A stretch of DNA of 42,565 bases from Gammaproteobacteria bacterium (GTDB lineage: Bacteria; Pseudomonadota; Gammaproteobacteria; Thiotrichales; Thiotrichaceae): assembly GCA_018822845.1 (NCBI GenBank), contig JAHJJD010000070.1:1-42565 (forward strand), given 5' to 3'. Positions 7,510-15,341 of the stretch are shown here, one piece after another. A program made the position numbers and the translations under genes. Position 1 is the stretch's first letter, and every line of letters begins with the position of its first letter. The notes beneath the pieces were generated by a model. The model was not told the DNA's origin. It saw only the letters and a program-made list of their open reading frames with translations, and did no database searches.

Positions 7510-8553
7510 ATGAAACAACTCACTCTGGCAGTTGCAATGGGCTTGCTGGCTGCTACTGGCGTTGCTCAGGCACGCGACAATATCGAAATTGTTGGTTCTT
7601 CTACCGTATATCCATTCTCCACGGCTGTTGCTGAACAGTTTGCCAAGAAAACCGGCATGGCTGCGCCAAAGGTTGAATCCACTGGCACTGGCGGCGGCAT
7701 GAAGCTGTTCTGTGCGGGCGCTGGCATCGACACCCCGGACATCACCAACGCTTCCCGCCGCATGAAGAAAAAGGAAATGGAAGACTGCCTGAAAAACGGC
7801 GTGAACGAAGTCACCGAAATCAAGGTTGGCTTCGACGGCATCGCTGTTGGCAACCACAAGTCTGCCCAGCCAATCAAGCTGTCCCGCCGTGAACTGTATC
7901 TGGCTCTGGCGAAAGACGTTCCAGCCGACCCTAACGGCGAACTGATCCCCAACCCTTACACCACCTGGAAGCAAGTCAACCCTGAACTGGCTGACATCAA
8001 GATCGAAGTGATGGGCCCGCCACCAACCTCCGGTACCCGCGATGCGCTGGCTGAACTGGGCATGGAAAAAGGCTGCAACCTGTTCAAGGGCATGCCTGAA
8101 CTGAAAAAGAAAGATGAGAAAGCCCACAAGGCTGCTTGTACTGCCGTGCGTGAAGATGGCCACTACATCGAGTCTGGCGAAAACGACAACCTGATCGTGC
8201 AAAAGCTGCAAGCCAACCCTAACGCTGTTGGCATCTTCGGTTACAGTTTCTACGACCAGAACCGTGACAGCCTGCAAGCTGCCACCATCGATGGCAAGGA
8301 AATCAGCTACGAAAACATCTCCAGCGGCAAGTACCCACTGTCCCGCCCACTGTTCTTCTACGTCAAGAACAGCCACGTAGGCCAGGTTCCTGGTATCAAG
8401 GAATTCATGGCCGAGTTCACCAGTGAAGAAGCGCTGAGCGCTGACGGCTACCTGGCTGACAAAGGTCTGGTTGCACTGCCTGCCAATGAAAAAGCTGCTT
8501 CCGCAACAGCAGCGGCAAGCATGGCGACCGTTGCAGCAAGTGTTCTGAAATAA
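7510..8553 (+). CDS. pstS: Phosphate ABC transporter, periplasmic phosphate-binding protein
   Basis: A protein of 347 residues. It opens with a Sec signal peptide (MKQLTLAVAMGLLAATGVAQA) and probable cleavage after AQA. The mature start IEIVGSSTVYPFSTAVAEQF and later PPPTSGTRDALAELGM hold the Ser/Thr/Arg residues that bind phosphate in PstS proteins. The frame is open upstream to 7384, but 7510 has a strong Shine-Dalgarno (GAAGGAGA) and begins the signal peptide, so it is chosen. PstS captures phosphate in the periplasm and delivers it to PstCA. The C-terminus ends in an Ala/Ser/Thr-rich tail. A terminator follows, so pstS is probably made in excess over the membrane subunits. Confidence 0.95.
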   Translation: MKQLTLAVAMGLLAATGVAQARDNIEIVGSSTVYPFSTAVAEQFAKKTGMAAPKVESTGTGGGMKLFCAGAGIDTPDITNASRRMKKKEMEDCLKNGVNEVTEIKVGFDGIAVGNHKSAQPIKLSRRELYLALAKDVPADPNGELIPNPYTTWKQVNPELADIKIEVMGPPPTSGTRDALAELGMEKGCNLFKGMPELKKKDEKAHKAACTAVREDGHYIESGENDNLIVQKLQANPNAVGIFGYSFYDQNRDSLQAATIDGKEISYENISSGKYPLSRPLFFYVKNSHVGQVPGIKEFMAEFTSEEALSADGYLADKGLVALPANEKAASATAAASMATVAASVLK

Positions 8554-8599
8554 AAACAACAAGGCTACAACAACAATAATATTGTGTGTAGTGAGCGAA

Positions 8600-8626
8600 G
8601 GGGGCTTCTAGCCCCCTTTTCTTTTT
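8600..8626 (+). terminator. Intrinsic terminator after pstS
   Basis: GGGGGC (8600-8605), loop TTCTA, GCCCCC (8611-8616), then a T-rich tract TTTTCTTTTT. It lies 47 bases after the pstS stop and before a separate PhoB-type promoter for pstC. It should end or attenuate transcription from the pstS promoter. Confidence 0.88.
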
Positions 8627-8660
8627 AGGCGGCGACAGCCCGCATAAAACATTAAACACT

Positions 8661-8694
8661 CTGTAACAATTCTGTAATAGTTCGGGCATACAAT
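8661..8694 (+). promoter_or_regulatory. Pho box and -10 for pstC
   Basis: Two direct repeats, CTGTAAC (8661-8667) and CTGTAAT (8672-8678), are separated by AATT. This is the 11-base-period arrangement recognised by PhoB dimers. Ten bases further is TACAAT (8689-8694), a good -10. In PhoB-dependent promoters the Pho box replaces the -35 at this distance. The pstC start codon is 50 bases downstream, with Shine-Dalgarno AGGAG at about 8734-8738. Confidence 0.78.
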
Positions 8695-8743
8695 CCCTGA
8701 CGCAACCGATCAACCTGACTCAACATCCCAATCAGGAGTATTC

Positions 8744-10135
8744 ATGAGCACCTTGGGTATCTTGCTGACGCTGATGCTGCTGGCAGCCTTCAGTTACTAT
8801 ATAGGCCGCAAACGCTCGCTGGCACTGGCCACCCCGGCCAAGCGTGACGGCAACGACCTCCACTCCCTGCCCAGTTACTACGGTTATCTGGTGGTGGTAT
8901 GGGCGGTCATTCCCGCCTTGTTGGTATTTGCCCTGTGGTCAACGCTGGAAACACCGCTGTTAACCTCCAACATGAGGTCGCATCTGCCTGCGGAATATCA
9001 GGACAAATCGGCTGATGAGCTGAGCCTTACCACCAACCGCGTCCTCAATCTGGCGAGAGACCCGGCGCAACTGGCAACGGCTGACCCGATATTCAAGGCG
9101 GCGGCGGAAGACTACCTGCAAATGCAATCCATGAGCCAGACCATCAAAACCATCCTGGTGCTGGCATTGGCAATTGCGGGGGTATTCATTGGTTTGCGTC
9201 ATGTGAAACCCAAAACCCGCGCCCGCAATCAGGTGGAACGGGTAGTGCAGTTCATTATGATTGGCTGCGCCTCCATTGCGATTTTGACCACAGTGGGGAT
9301 TGTGTTCTCGGTGCTGATCGAATCCTACCGCTTCTTTGGGCAAGTGCCAGCAACAGAATTCCTGTTCGGCACACACTGGAGTCCACAAACCGCACTGCGG
9401 GCAGATCAGGCAGGCAGTTCGGGTTCATTCGGGGCGGTTCCGCTGTTTGTGGGTACGCTGTTGATTTCCGCCATTGCTTTGCTGATTGCGGTGCCCTTGG
9501 GTCTGATGTCAGCCATTTACCTGTCTGAATATGCCGGGCCAAAATTGCGTGCTTACGCCAAACCAGCGATGGAAATTCTGGCGGGTATCCCGACCGTGGT
9601 TTACGGCTTCTTCGCAGCACTCACCGTTGCGCCGTTTATCCGCACACTGGGTGAAGCAATGGGTCTGAGCGTGGCGTCTGAAAGTGCGCTGGCAGCGGGT
9701 TTGGTCATGGGCATCATGATTATTCCGTTTATGTCATCCTTGTCTGATGACGTTATCAACGCCGTGCCACAGTCAATGCGTGATGGCTCTTACGGCATGG
9801 GTGCCACCAAGTCGGAAACCATTAAACAGGTTATCCTGCCTGCGGCCTTGCCGGGGATTGTTGGCGCGTTCCTGTTAGCCGCTTCACGGGCTATCGGTGA
9901 AACCATGATCGTGGTCATGGCAGCGGGTCTGGCGGCGAATATGACCATTAACCCGCTGGAAGCCGTCACCACCGTTACCGTGCAAATCGTCACCTTGTTG
10001 ACGGGCGACCAGGAATTTGACAGTGCCAAAACCCTGGCGGCATTCGCGCTGGGCTTAAGCCTGTTTATTGTTACTTTGATTCTGAACGTGGTGGCGTTGC
10101 ATATTGTGCGCAAATACCGCGAACAATACGATTAA
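8744..10135 (+). CDS. pstC: Phosphate ABC transporter permease PstC (long form)
   Basis: A protein of 463 residues against about 320 in E. coli PstC. The extra 150 N-terminal residues include membrane segments near residues 5-20 and 48-65, a soluble loop (LPAEYQDKSADELSLTTNRVL) and another membrane segment near 130. The core permease has TM helices and the ABC-permease EAA-type loop (DGSYGMGATKSETIKQVILPAALPGIVGAFLLA), which contacts PstB. With PstA it forms the inner-membrane phosphate channel. It has its own Pho box and terminator-isolated promoter, followed by pstA after 15 bases. Long PstC forms are known in other proteobacteria; the role of the extension is not clear. Confidence 0.94.
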   Translation: MSTLGILLTLMLLAAFSYYIGRKRSLALATPAKRDGNDLHSLPSYYGYLVVVWAVIPALLVFALWSTLETPLLTSNMRSHLPAEYQDKSADELSLTTNRVLNLARDPAQLATADPIFKAAAEDYLQMQSMSQTIKTILVLALAIAGVFIGLRHVKPKTRARNQVERVVQFIMIGCASIAILTTVGIVFSVLIESYRFFGQVPATEFLFGTHWSPQTALRADQAGSSGSFGAVPLFVGTLLISAIALLIAVPLGLMSAIYLSEYAGPKLRAYAKPAMEILAGIPTVVYGFFAALTVAPFIRTLGEAMGLSVASESALAAGLVMGIMIIPFMSSLSDDVINAVPQSMRDGSYGMGATKSETIKQVILPAALPGIVGAFLLAASRAIGETMIVVMAAGLAANMTINPLEAVTTVTVQIVTLLTGDQEFDSAKTLAAFALGLSLFIVTLILNVVALHIVRKYREQYD

Positions 10136-10150
10136 CCGGGAGCAACTGTC

Positions 10151-11431
10151 ATGAGTACCACGACTGAACGAGTTAAAGCGACCCTAGGGAAACGCTATGC
10201 CCGCGAAAAGCGCTTTCGCTTCTATGGCCTGGCTTCGATTGCATTGAGCATCTTGTTCCTGGTGATTTTGCTGGCGGACATTATTGGCAAAGGCTACCCC
10301 GCATTCACCAGCACTTACATCAAGCTGGATGTGCAACTGGATGCGCAAACCCTGGGTGTCAGCGCTGACTCCACCCCGGAACAGTTACGCACTGCCAATT
10401 ACAATACGGTAGTGCAAAACAGCCTGAATACGCTGATTCCCGGTGTAACTGAGCGCAAGGAAAAGAAAGCCCTCAAATCCCTGGTGAGTGGCGATGCACA
10501 GTATGAACTGCAACGCCGGGTCATGGATGACCCCACATTGATTGGCACTAACCAATCGGTATGGGTATTAGCCGATGACGACATTGACACCTATTACAAG
10601 GGCAATATCGACCGCACCCTGCCGGAAGGTGACCGCCGTATCAAGGATTTCCAGTTAACCTGGCTGGATAAACTGGAAGCGGATGGGCGTATCGAAAGCC
10701 AGTTCAATACCATCTTCTTCACCCGTGGCGACTCACGCGAACCGGAAGAAGCGGGGATTTTGAGTGCCTTGATTGGCTCGTTCTACACCTTGCTGGTCAC
10801 ACTGTCACTGTCTTTCCCGATTGGGGTAGCGGCGGCCTTGTATCTGGAGGAGTTTGCGCCCAAGAATAATTTCTGGGTGGATTTGATTGAAGTCAACATT
10901 AATAACCTTGCTGCCGTGCCTTCCATCGTGTTTGGTTTGCTGGGTCTGGCGGTGTTTATCCAGTTGTTTGGTGTGCCGCGTTCCGCGCCGTTGGTAGGTG
11001 GTTTGGTGCTGACACTCATGACCTTGCCGACCATTATTATTGCGGCACGCGCGGCATTGCGTGCGGTGCCACCGTCGATCCGTGAAGGCGCGTTAGGTAT
11101 TGGTGCATCTAAAACCCAGACTGTGTTCCAGAACGTGTTGCCACTGGCAATGCCCGGCATCCTCACTGGCACCATCATCGGTATGGCGCAAGCCTTGGGT
11201 GAAACTGCCCCCTTGCTGATGATCGGCATGATTGCCTTCATTATGGATGTACCGAGCAGCGTAACCTCACCTTCCACCGTATTACCTGTGCAAATTTACC
11301 TGTGGTCTGACAGCCCGGAACGTGCCTTTACGGAACGCACCTCAGCCGCGATTATGGTACTGCTGGCCTTCCTGGTGTCGATGAACCTGCTCGCCGTCAT
11401 ACTGCGTAAACGCTTTGAGCGTCGCTGGTGA
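10151..11431 (+). CDS. pstA: Phosphate ABC transporter permease PstA (DUF3333-containing long form)
   Basis: A protein of 426 residues against about 296 in E. coli. After the first membrane helix (ASIALSILFLVILLADIIG) comes a soluble insertion of about 150 residues (roughly 50-195, including VWVLADDDIDTYYKGNIDRT) that fits the DUF3333 domain of long PstA proteins. The core follows, with an EAA loop in EGALGIGASKTQTVFQNVLPLAMPGILTGTIIG. It pairs with PstC as the inner-membrane phosphate channel. Both permeases here carry large extra segments, so they may pack together outside the membrane core. It is preceded by GGGAGC about 8 bases upstream. Confidence 0.94.
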   Translation: MSTTTERVKATLGKRYAREKRFRFYGLASIALSILFLVILLADIIGKGYPAFTSTYIKLDVQLDAQTLGVSADSTPEQLRTANYNTVVQNSLNTLIPGVTERKEKKALKSLVSGDAQYELQRRVMDDPTLIGTNQSVWVLADDDIDTYYKGNIDRTLPEGDRRIKDFQLTWLDKLEADGRIESQFNTIFFTRGDSREPEEAGILSALIGSFYTLLVTLSLSFPIGVAAALYLEEFAPKNNFWVDLIEVNINNLAAVPSIVFGLLGLAVFIQLFGVPRSAPLVGGLVLTLMTLPTIIIAARAALRAVPPSIREGALGIGASKTQTVFQNVLPLAMPGILTGTIIGMAQALGETAPLLMIGMIAFIMDVPSSVTSPSTVLPVQIYLWSDSPERAFTERTSAAIMVLLAFLVSMNLLAVILRKRFERRW

Positions 11432-11501
11432 TCACTAATCAGCACAATGCATGACTATTAACCTGAATTCCCTTACCCTTTAGAATATGAAGGTGAACCC
11501 G

Positions 11502-12389
11502 ATGACTGAAGCGACCATTGATATGACAACGACAGCCGTGCTGAAAGCCAATACCGCCACCAGTGGTGGACGTGAAGAATTTGCCCACACCATCAGCGGC
11601 ACGATTGGCAAGCCGTATCTGGATGGCAAAGACGCGAAATTTTTCTGCCGTGGCGTGAACGTATTCTACGCAGGCGAGAAGCAAGCGATTTTTGATGTCA
11701 ACATGGATATTGGGCGCAATGAAGTGATTTCCATGATCGGCCCTTCCGGCTGCGGCAAATCCACCTTCCTGCGCTGCCTGAACCGTATGAATGACACCAT
11801 CGCAGGCTGCCGTGTAACCGGCGACATCAAGCTCGACGGCGAAGACATCCACGACAAGGAGCAAGACCCGGTACTGCTCCGCGCCCGTGTCGGCATGGTG
11901 TTCCAGAAACCCAACCCGTTCCCCAAATCCATCTACGACAACGTGGCGTATGGCCCGCGCCTGCACGGCCTGGCCAGCAACCGCGCTGAACTGGATGATA
12001 TTGTGGAACAAAGCCTGACCAAAGCCGGTTTGTTCAAGGAAGTCAAAGACCGTCTGCAAGCACCTGGCACCGGGCTTTCCGGTGGTCAGCAGCAACGTCT
12101 GTGTATTGCGCGGACTATCGCCGTCAGCCCGGAAGTGATCCTGATGGATGAACCAACGTCCGCGCTTGACCCGATTGCCACCGCGACTATCGAAGAATTG
12201 ATTGACGAATTGCGTGCAAGCTTTACCATTTGCATCGTAACGCATTCAATGCAGCAGGCTGCGCGGATTTCACAACGCACTGCCTACTTCCACATGGGTT
12301 ATCTGGTTGAGTTGAACGACACCAAAACCGTGTTCACCAACCCGCAACACCAATTAACTGAAAACTACATTACAGGCCGCTTCGGCTAA
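11502..12389 (+). CDS. pstB: Phosphate ABC transporter ATP-binding protein
   Basis: A protein of 295 residues. It carries Walker [10 protein letters not shown], the PstB-type motif [18 protein letters not shown]-loop [10 protein letters not shown], signature LSGGQQQR, Walker [14 protein letters not shown] and the switch His in [14 protein letters not shown]. It powers phosphate import through PstCA and takes part with PhoU in signalling to PhoR. An upstream ATG at 11487 is in frame, but it lacks a ribosome-binding site. The ATG at 11502 follows GAAGGTGA at good spacing and is preferred. About 40 residues precede the usual PstB start and are not conserved. Confidence 0.95.
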   Translation: MTEATIDMTTTAVLKANTATSGGREEFAHTISGTIGKPYLDGKDAKFFCRGVNVFYAGEKQAIFDVNMDIGRNEVISMIGPSGCGKSTFLRCLNRMNDTIAGCRVTGDIKLDGEDIHDKEQDPVLLRARVGMVFQKPNPFPKSIYDNVAYGPRLHGLASNRAELDDIVEQSLTKAGLFKEVKDRLQAPGTGLSGGQQQRLCIARTIAVSPEVILMDEPTSALDPIATATIEELIDELRASFTICIVTHSMQQAARISQRTAYFHMGYLVELNDTKTVFTNPQHQLTENYITGRFG

Positions 12390-12403
12390 GGCGGTAAAGG
12401 GGT

Positions 12404-13123
12404 ATGGAAGACATGAACACAACGCAACACACCTCCCAGCAGTACAACCACGAGCTGGAAGAAGCCCGCAGTAAACTGATGGCAATGGGTGGCTTGGTCG
12501 AAGCACAAGTCAGCAACGCCATCAAGGCATTGCTGGAACGTGATAGTACCTTAGGCGAAAAAGTCGCCTACTCTGACCACGAAATCAACGCAATGGAAGT
12601 TTTTCTGGATGAACATTGCGCCGAAATCATTGCACGTCGCCAGCCAGCCGCCAGCGATTTGCGTTTGCTGATCACCATTATCAAGGTCATCACCGACCTT
12701 GAACGCATTGGCGACGAAGCCGAAAAGATAGGCCGCTACGCAGTGGAAATGGGTGAATCTTCCACCTCTAACGAATTGCACCATTCCCTGCGCCACCTCA
12801 GCCAGCATGTCAAAATCATGTTGCATGATACCCTCGATTCACTGGCGCGCATGGATGTGAAACAGTCCATGCAGGTTGTGGATAATGACCGGCAGGTAGA
12901 TGCCGAATTTGATTCGATTTCCCGCCAGTTGATCACCCACATGATGGAAGACCCACGCAATATCAAGGATAGCCTCAATGTCACCTGGTGCGCCCGTTCC
13001 ATGGAACGCATCGGCGACCATTGCAAGAACATCTGTGAATACGTGATCTATCTGGTGAAGGGTAAGGATGTGCGCCACACCAATCTGGAAAAGGTGCGTG
13101 AAGAGATTCTGGGAACGGACTAA
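12404..13123 (+). CDS. phoU: Phosphate signalling regulator PhoU
   Basis: A protein of 239 residues, normal for PhoU, made of two repeated three-helix bundles. Each repeat carries a metal-binding E/DXXXD-type motif: KVITDLERIGDEAEKIGRYA in the first and CARSMERIGDHCKNICEYVIYLVKG in the second. PhoU restrains PhoR and PstB when phosphate is plentiful. An alternative start at 12413 has better spacing from AAAGGGG (12396-12402) than the ATG at 12404. The difference is three residues. It lies 14 bases after pstB. Confidence 0.95.
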   Translation: MEDMNTTQHTSQQYNHELEEARSKLMAMGGLVEAQVSNAIKALLERDSTLGEKVAYSDHEINAMEVFLDEHCAEIIARRQPAASDLRLLITIIKVITDLERIGDEAEKIGRYAVEMGESSTSNELHHSLRHLSQHVKIMLHDTLDSLARMDVKQSMQVVDNDRQVDAEFDSISRQLITHMMEDPRNIKDSLNVTWCARSMERIGDHCKNICEYVIYLVKGKDVRHTNLEKVREEILGTD

Positions 13124-13140
13124 GCCACCTGCATGACCGC

Positions 13141-13305
13141 ATGCATCTGGAACTGATCTGCCGTAACCCACTGACGGTGGGTCAGTTCCAACCATATGTG
13201 TTACGCTTGCGCCGGATCATCAAATCCCACGCCCCCACGAATGTCATTCAGGCCACTCGGGGGGCGGTTTACTTGTTTAGTGCGACCAAACCGACAGGTG
13301 AATAA
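13141..13305 (+). pseudogene. phoB remnant: C-terminal winged-helix fragment of a response regulator
   Basis: Between phoU and phoR, where phoB normally sits, an unannotated frame encodes 54 residues from an ATG at 13141. Its second half, YVLRLRRIIKSHAPTNVIQA followed by TRGAVYLFS, aligns by eye with the end of OmpR/PhoB effector domains (VHIRRLR..., then QTVRGAGYRFS), meaning the last helix and the C-terminal hairpin. The receiver domain and most of the recognition region are missing. The frame can be read back to about 13123, but there is no ribosome-binding site. Its TAA overlaps the phoR start (TAATG), as expected of an ancestral coupled phoB-phoR pair. It is most simply a deletion remnant; translation as a small winged-helix peptide is possible but unsupported. 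Confidence 0.65.
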
Positions 13306-14600
13306 TGCCAACAGATTATTGGAGTGTGGAGCGATACCGCGTTGCCATCGTTTTGGGCGCAGGTATTCTAGTCGCTTACCTCTCCCCCTACCCATGGACT
13401 GTTTTCATCCTTGTGCTGCTCGGCTACATTGGCTGGATGTTATACAAGCTACATCAACTGCAACACTGGTTGACCAACGGACAAAAACCGGAAGAAATGC
13501 CCGATAGTGACGGTGCATGGGAACAGATTGCCTACCTGTTCAACAAAGCCCAGCAAAAAAATATCGAACGCAAACGCAAGCAAAAAGAAATACTTATGCG
13601 TTTCAATCACATACTCTCAGTATTACCGGATGCTGCCATCCTGCTGGATGCTGAAAATCATATCGAATGGGCCAACAAGGCCGCCGACAAACTGCTGGGT
13701 ATCCGTAATGCAACTGACAGTGGACAACGCATAGAAAACCTGTTGCGTAACCCTGATCTGCACAAACTGCTGAAAGAAGACAGTAGCCGCAAAATTATCA
13801 TACCATCCCCCCGTAGCGACAACATGTCCTTGCGGGCGCGGCTGCTACCCCTGCAAGGCGGCTCGCGGGTCTTAAGTGTGCGCGACATCAGCGAAGGCAT
13901 CCAGTTACAAAAAACCCGCAAGGCTTTCATTGCCAACGCCTCCCATGAACTGCGCACCCCGCTAACCGTGCTGATGGGCTATATGGAACTGTTCGAAAAC
14001 GACCCCGAACTGCCCGAATACCTGCTGCCCCACCTGCAACAATCGCGAGAACAAGCCATGAGGATGCAGCAAATCATCAGTGACATGCTTGCCCTCTCAC
14101 GCCTGGAAAGTCAGGAAGTTACCCCATTAATGGGGAACAAGGTAGACGTGCCACAATTACTGAGCCAGGCCATTCAAGCCATCAGTGACACCCTTGCAGG
14201 TGATACCCACAGCATAGACGCCGTAATCGAACCTGACCTATGTGTGTGTGGCTCAGAAAAAGACATCACCAGCGTTATCACCAACCTGCTGGCAAACGCT
14301 ATCAGACATACCCCGGCAGGCACATGCATCAAAATTAACTGGCAGAGCGAAGACGACGGCAAGGCTTGCTTGAGCGTGGAAGACAACGGCCCCGGTATTC
14401 CCGAAAAACATTTGCCACACCTGACCGAACGGTTCTACCGGGTGGATGAAGGGCGTTCCCGCGCTAATGGCGGTACCGGTCTAGGGTTGGCGATCGTCAA
14501 GCACGTCATGCAATGGCATAACGGCAACCTGACCATCACCAGCCAGCCTGGCAAAACCGTGTTCCACGCATGTTTTCCGCCCGAGCGGACACTGGATTAA
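13305..14600 (+). CDS. phoR: Phosphate regulon sensor histidine kinase PhoR
   Basis: A protein of 431 residues. Two N-terminal membrane helices (about residues 12-48), a charged linker with a short coiled coil, a PAS domain (about 98-195, starting NHILSVLPDAAILLDAENHI), HisKA with phospho-acceptor H214 (FIANASHELRTPLTVLMGY), and an HATPase domain with N-box NLLANAIRHTPAG, G1 DNGPGIPEKHLPHLTERFYR and G2 NGGTGLGLAIVKHV. The short periplasmic loop and the PAS domain are the PhoR layout, which senses PstB/PhoU state rather than periplasmic phosphate. AGGTG lies just upstream of the ATG. The partner phoB is only a remnant here, so its target is presumably encoded elsewhere. The 3' end overlaps lpxH by 4 bases. 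Confidence 0.93.
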   Translation: MPTDYWSVERYRVAIVLGAGILVAYLSPYPWTVFILVLLGYIGWMLYKLHQLQHWLTNGQKPEEMPDSDGAWEQIAYLFNKAQQKNIERKRKQKEILMRFNHILSVLPDAAILLDAENHIEWANKAADKLLGIRNATDSGQRIENLLRNPDLHKLLKEDSSRKIIIPSPRSDNMSLRARLLPLQGGSRVLSVRDISEGIQLQKTRKAFIANASHELRTPLTVLMGYMELFENDPELPEYLLPHLQQSREQAMRMQQIISDMLALSRLESQEVTPLMGNKVDVPQLLSQAIQAISDTLAGDTHSIDAVIEPDLCVCGSEKDITSVITNLLANAIRHTPAGTCIKINWQSEDDGKACLSVEDNGPGIPEKHLPHLTERFYRVDEGRSRANGGTGLGLAIVKHVMQWHNGNLTITSQPGKTVFHACFPPERTLD

Positions 14601-15331
14601 AGCAACGCCACCCCGCCCACATCCACACGCAGGAAACTTCCGCGTGTTTCATGCCAGTCTCCCAACACGATCCGCTGTACCGGTTTTCCGTCCAGCATGA
14701 AATCATGGATGGCAGGCCGGTGGGTATGCCCGTGAATCATGCGCCCAACACCGGTATCACGCAGTGCTTGTTCTACGGCCTGCTGGTTAACATCGAGGAT
14801 TGTTTCCGCCTTGCCCTGCATCGCCGCGCGGCTTTTGGCGCGCATCGCTTGCGCCTGATGGATACGCTCGGCAAGTGGCTGGGAAAGGAATTGCTGTTGC
14901 CACTGCGGGTTACGGAACAGCTTGCGTACCTGCTGGTATTCCACATCGTCGGTACACAGGGTATCGCCATGCAGAACCAGGGTAGGTGTACCATACAAAT
15001 CCACCACGAGTTGCTCCGGCAGTAATTCGCAGCCTGTCACCGCAGCAAACTGCTCCCCCACCAGAAAGTCACGGTTGCCGTGCTGGAAATACAGTTTCAC
15101 GCCGCTGTCGCTGACCTGCTTCAGGCTTGCCACAACCGGCTGGAAGGCAGACATGGGTGCAAGTTCCAGCGCATCATCACCAACCCAATACTCGAAGAAA
15201 TCGCCAAGGATATAAAGCGCATCAACACTTCCCTGAACCTGGGCAAGGAAATCCAGCAACAAGTGAGTGATGGCAGGCCGCGCTGCATCCAGATGCAGGT
15301 CGGAAATAAACCAGGTTGTCATGCTGCCCAT
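14597..15331 (-). CDS. lpxH: UDP-2,3-diacylglucosamine diphosphatase LpxH
   Basis: A protein of 244 residues, the usual length. Calcineurin-like metallophosphoesterase motifs appear in order: FISDLHLD, LGDFFEYWVGDD, FQHGNRDFLVG, VLHGDTLCTDD and MIHGHTHRPAIHDF. LpxH hydrolyses UDP-2,3-diacylglucosamine to lipid X and UMP in lipid A synthesis, at the inner face of the inner membrane. The segment AMRAKSRAAMQGKAETILDVNQQAVEQAL is the LpxH lid. A second ATG at 15322 (MTTWFISDLHL) matches the usual family start equally well. It lies 10 bases after the RD-heptad gene on the same strand, so both are probably on one transcript. Confidence 0.94.
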   Translation of the reverse strand: MGSMTTWFISDLHLDAARPAITHLLLDFLAQVQGSVDALYILGDFFEYWVGDDALELAPMSAFQPVVASLKQVSDSGVKLYFQHGNRDFLVGEQFAAVTGCELLPEQLVVDLYGTPTLVLHGDTLCTDDVEYQQVRKLFRNPQWQQQFLSQPLAERIHQAQAMRAKSRAAMQGKAETILDVNQQAVEQALRDTGVGRMIHGHTHRPAIHDFMLDGKPVQRIVLGDWHETRGSFLRVDVGGVALL

Positions 15332-15341
15332 GTTATCAGTT

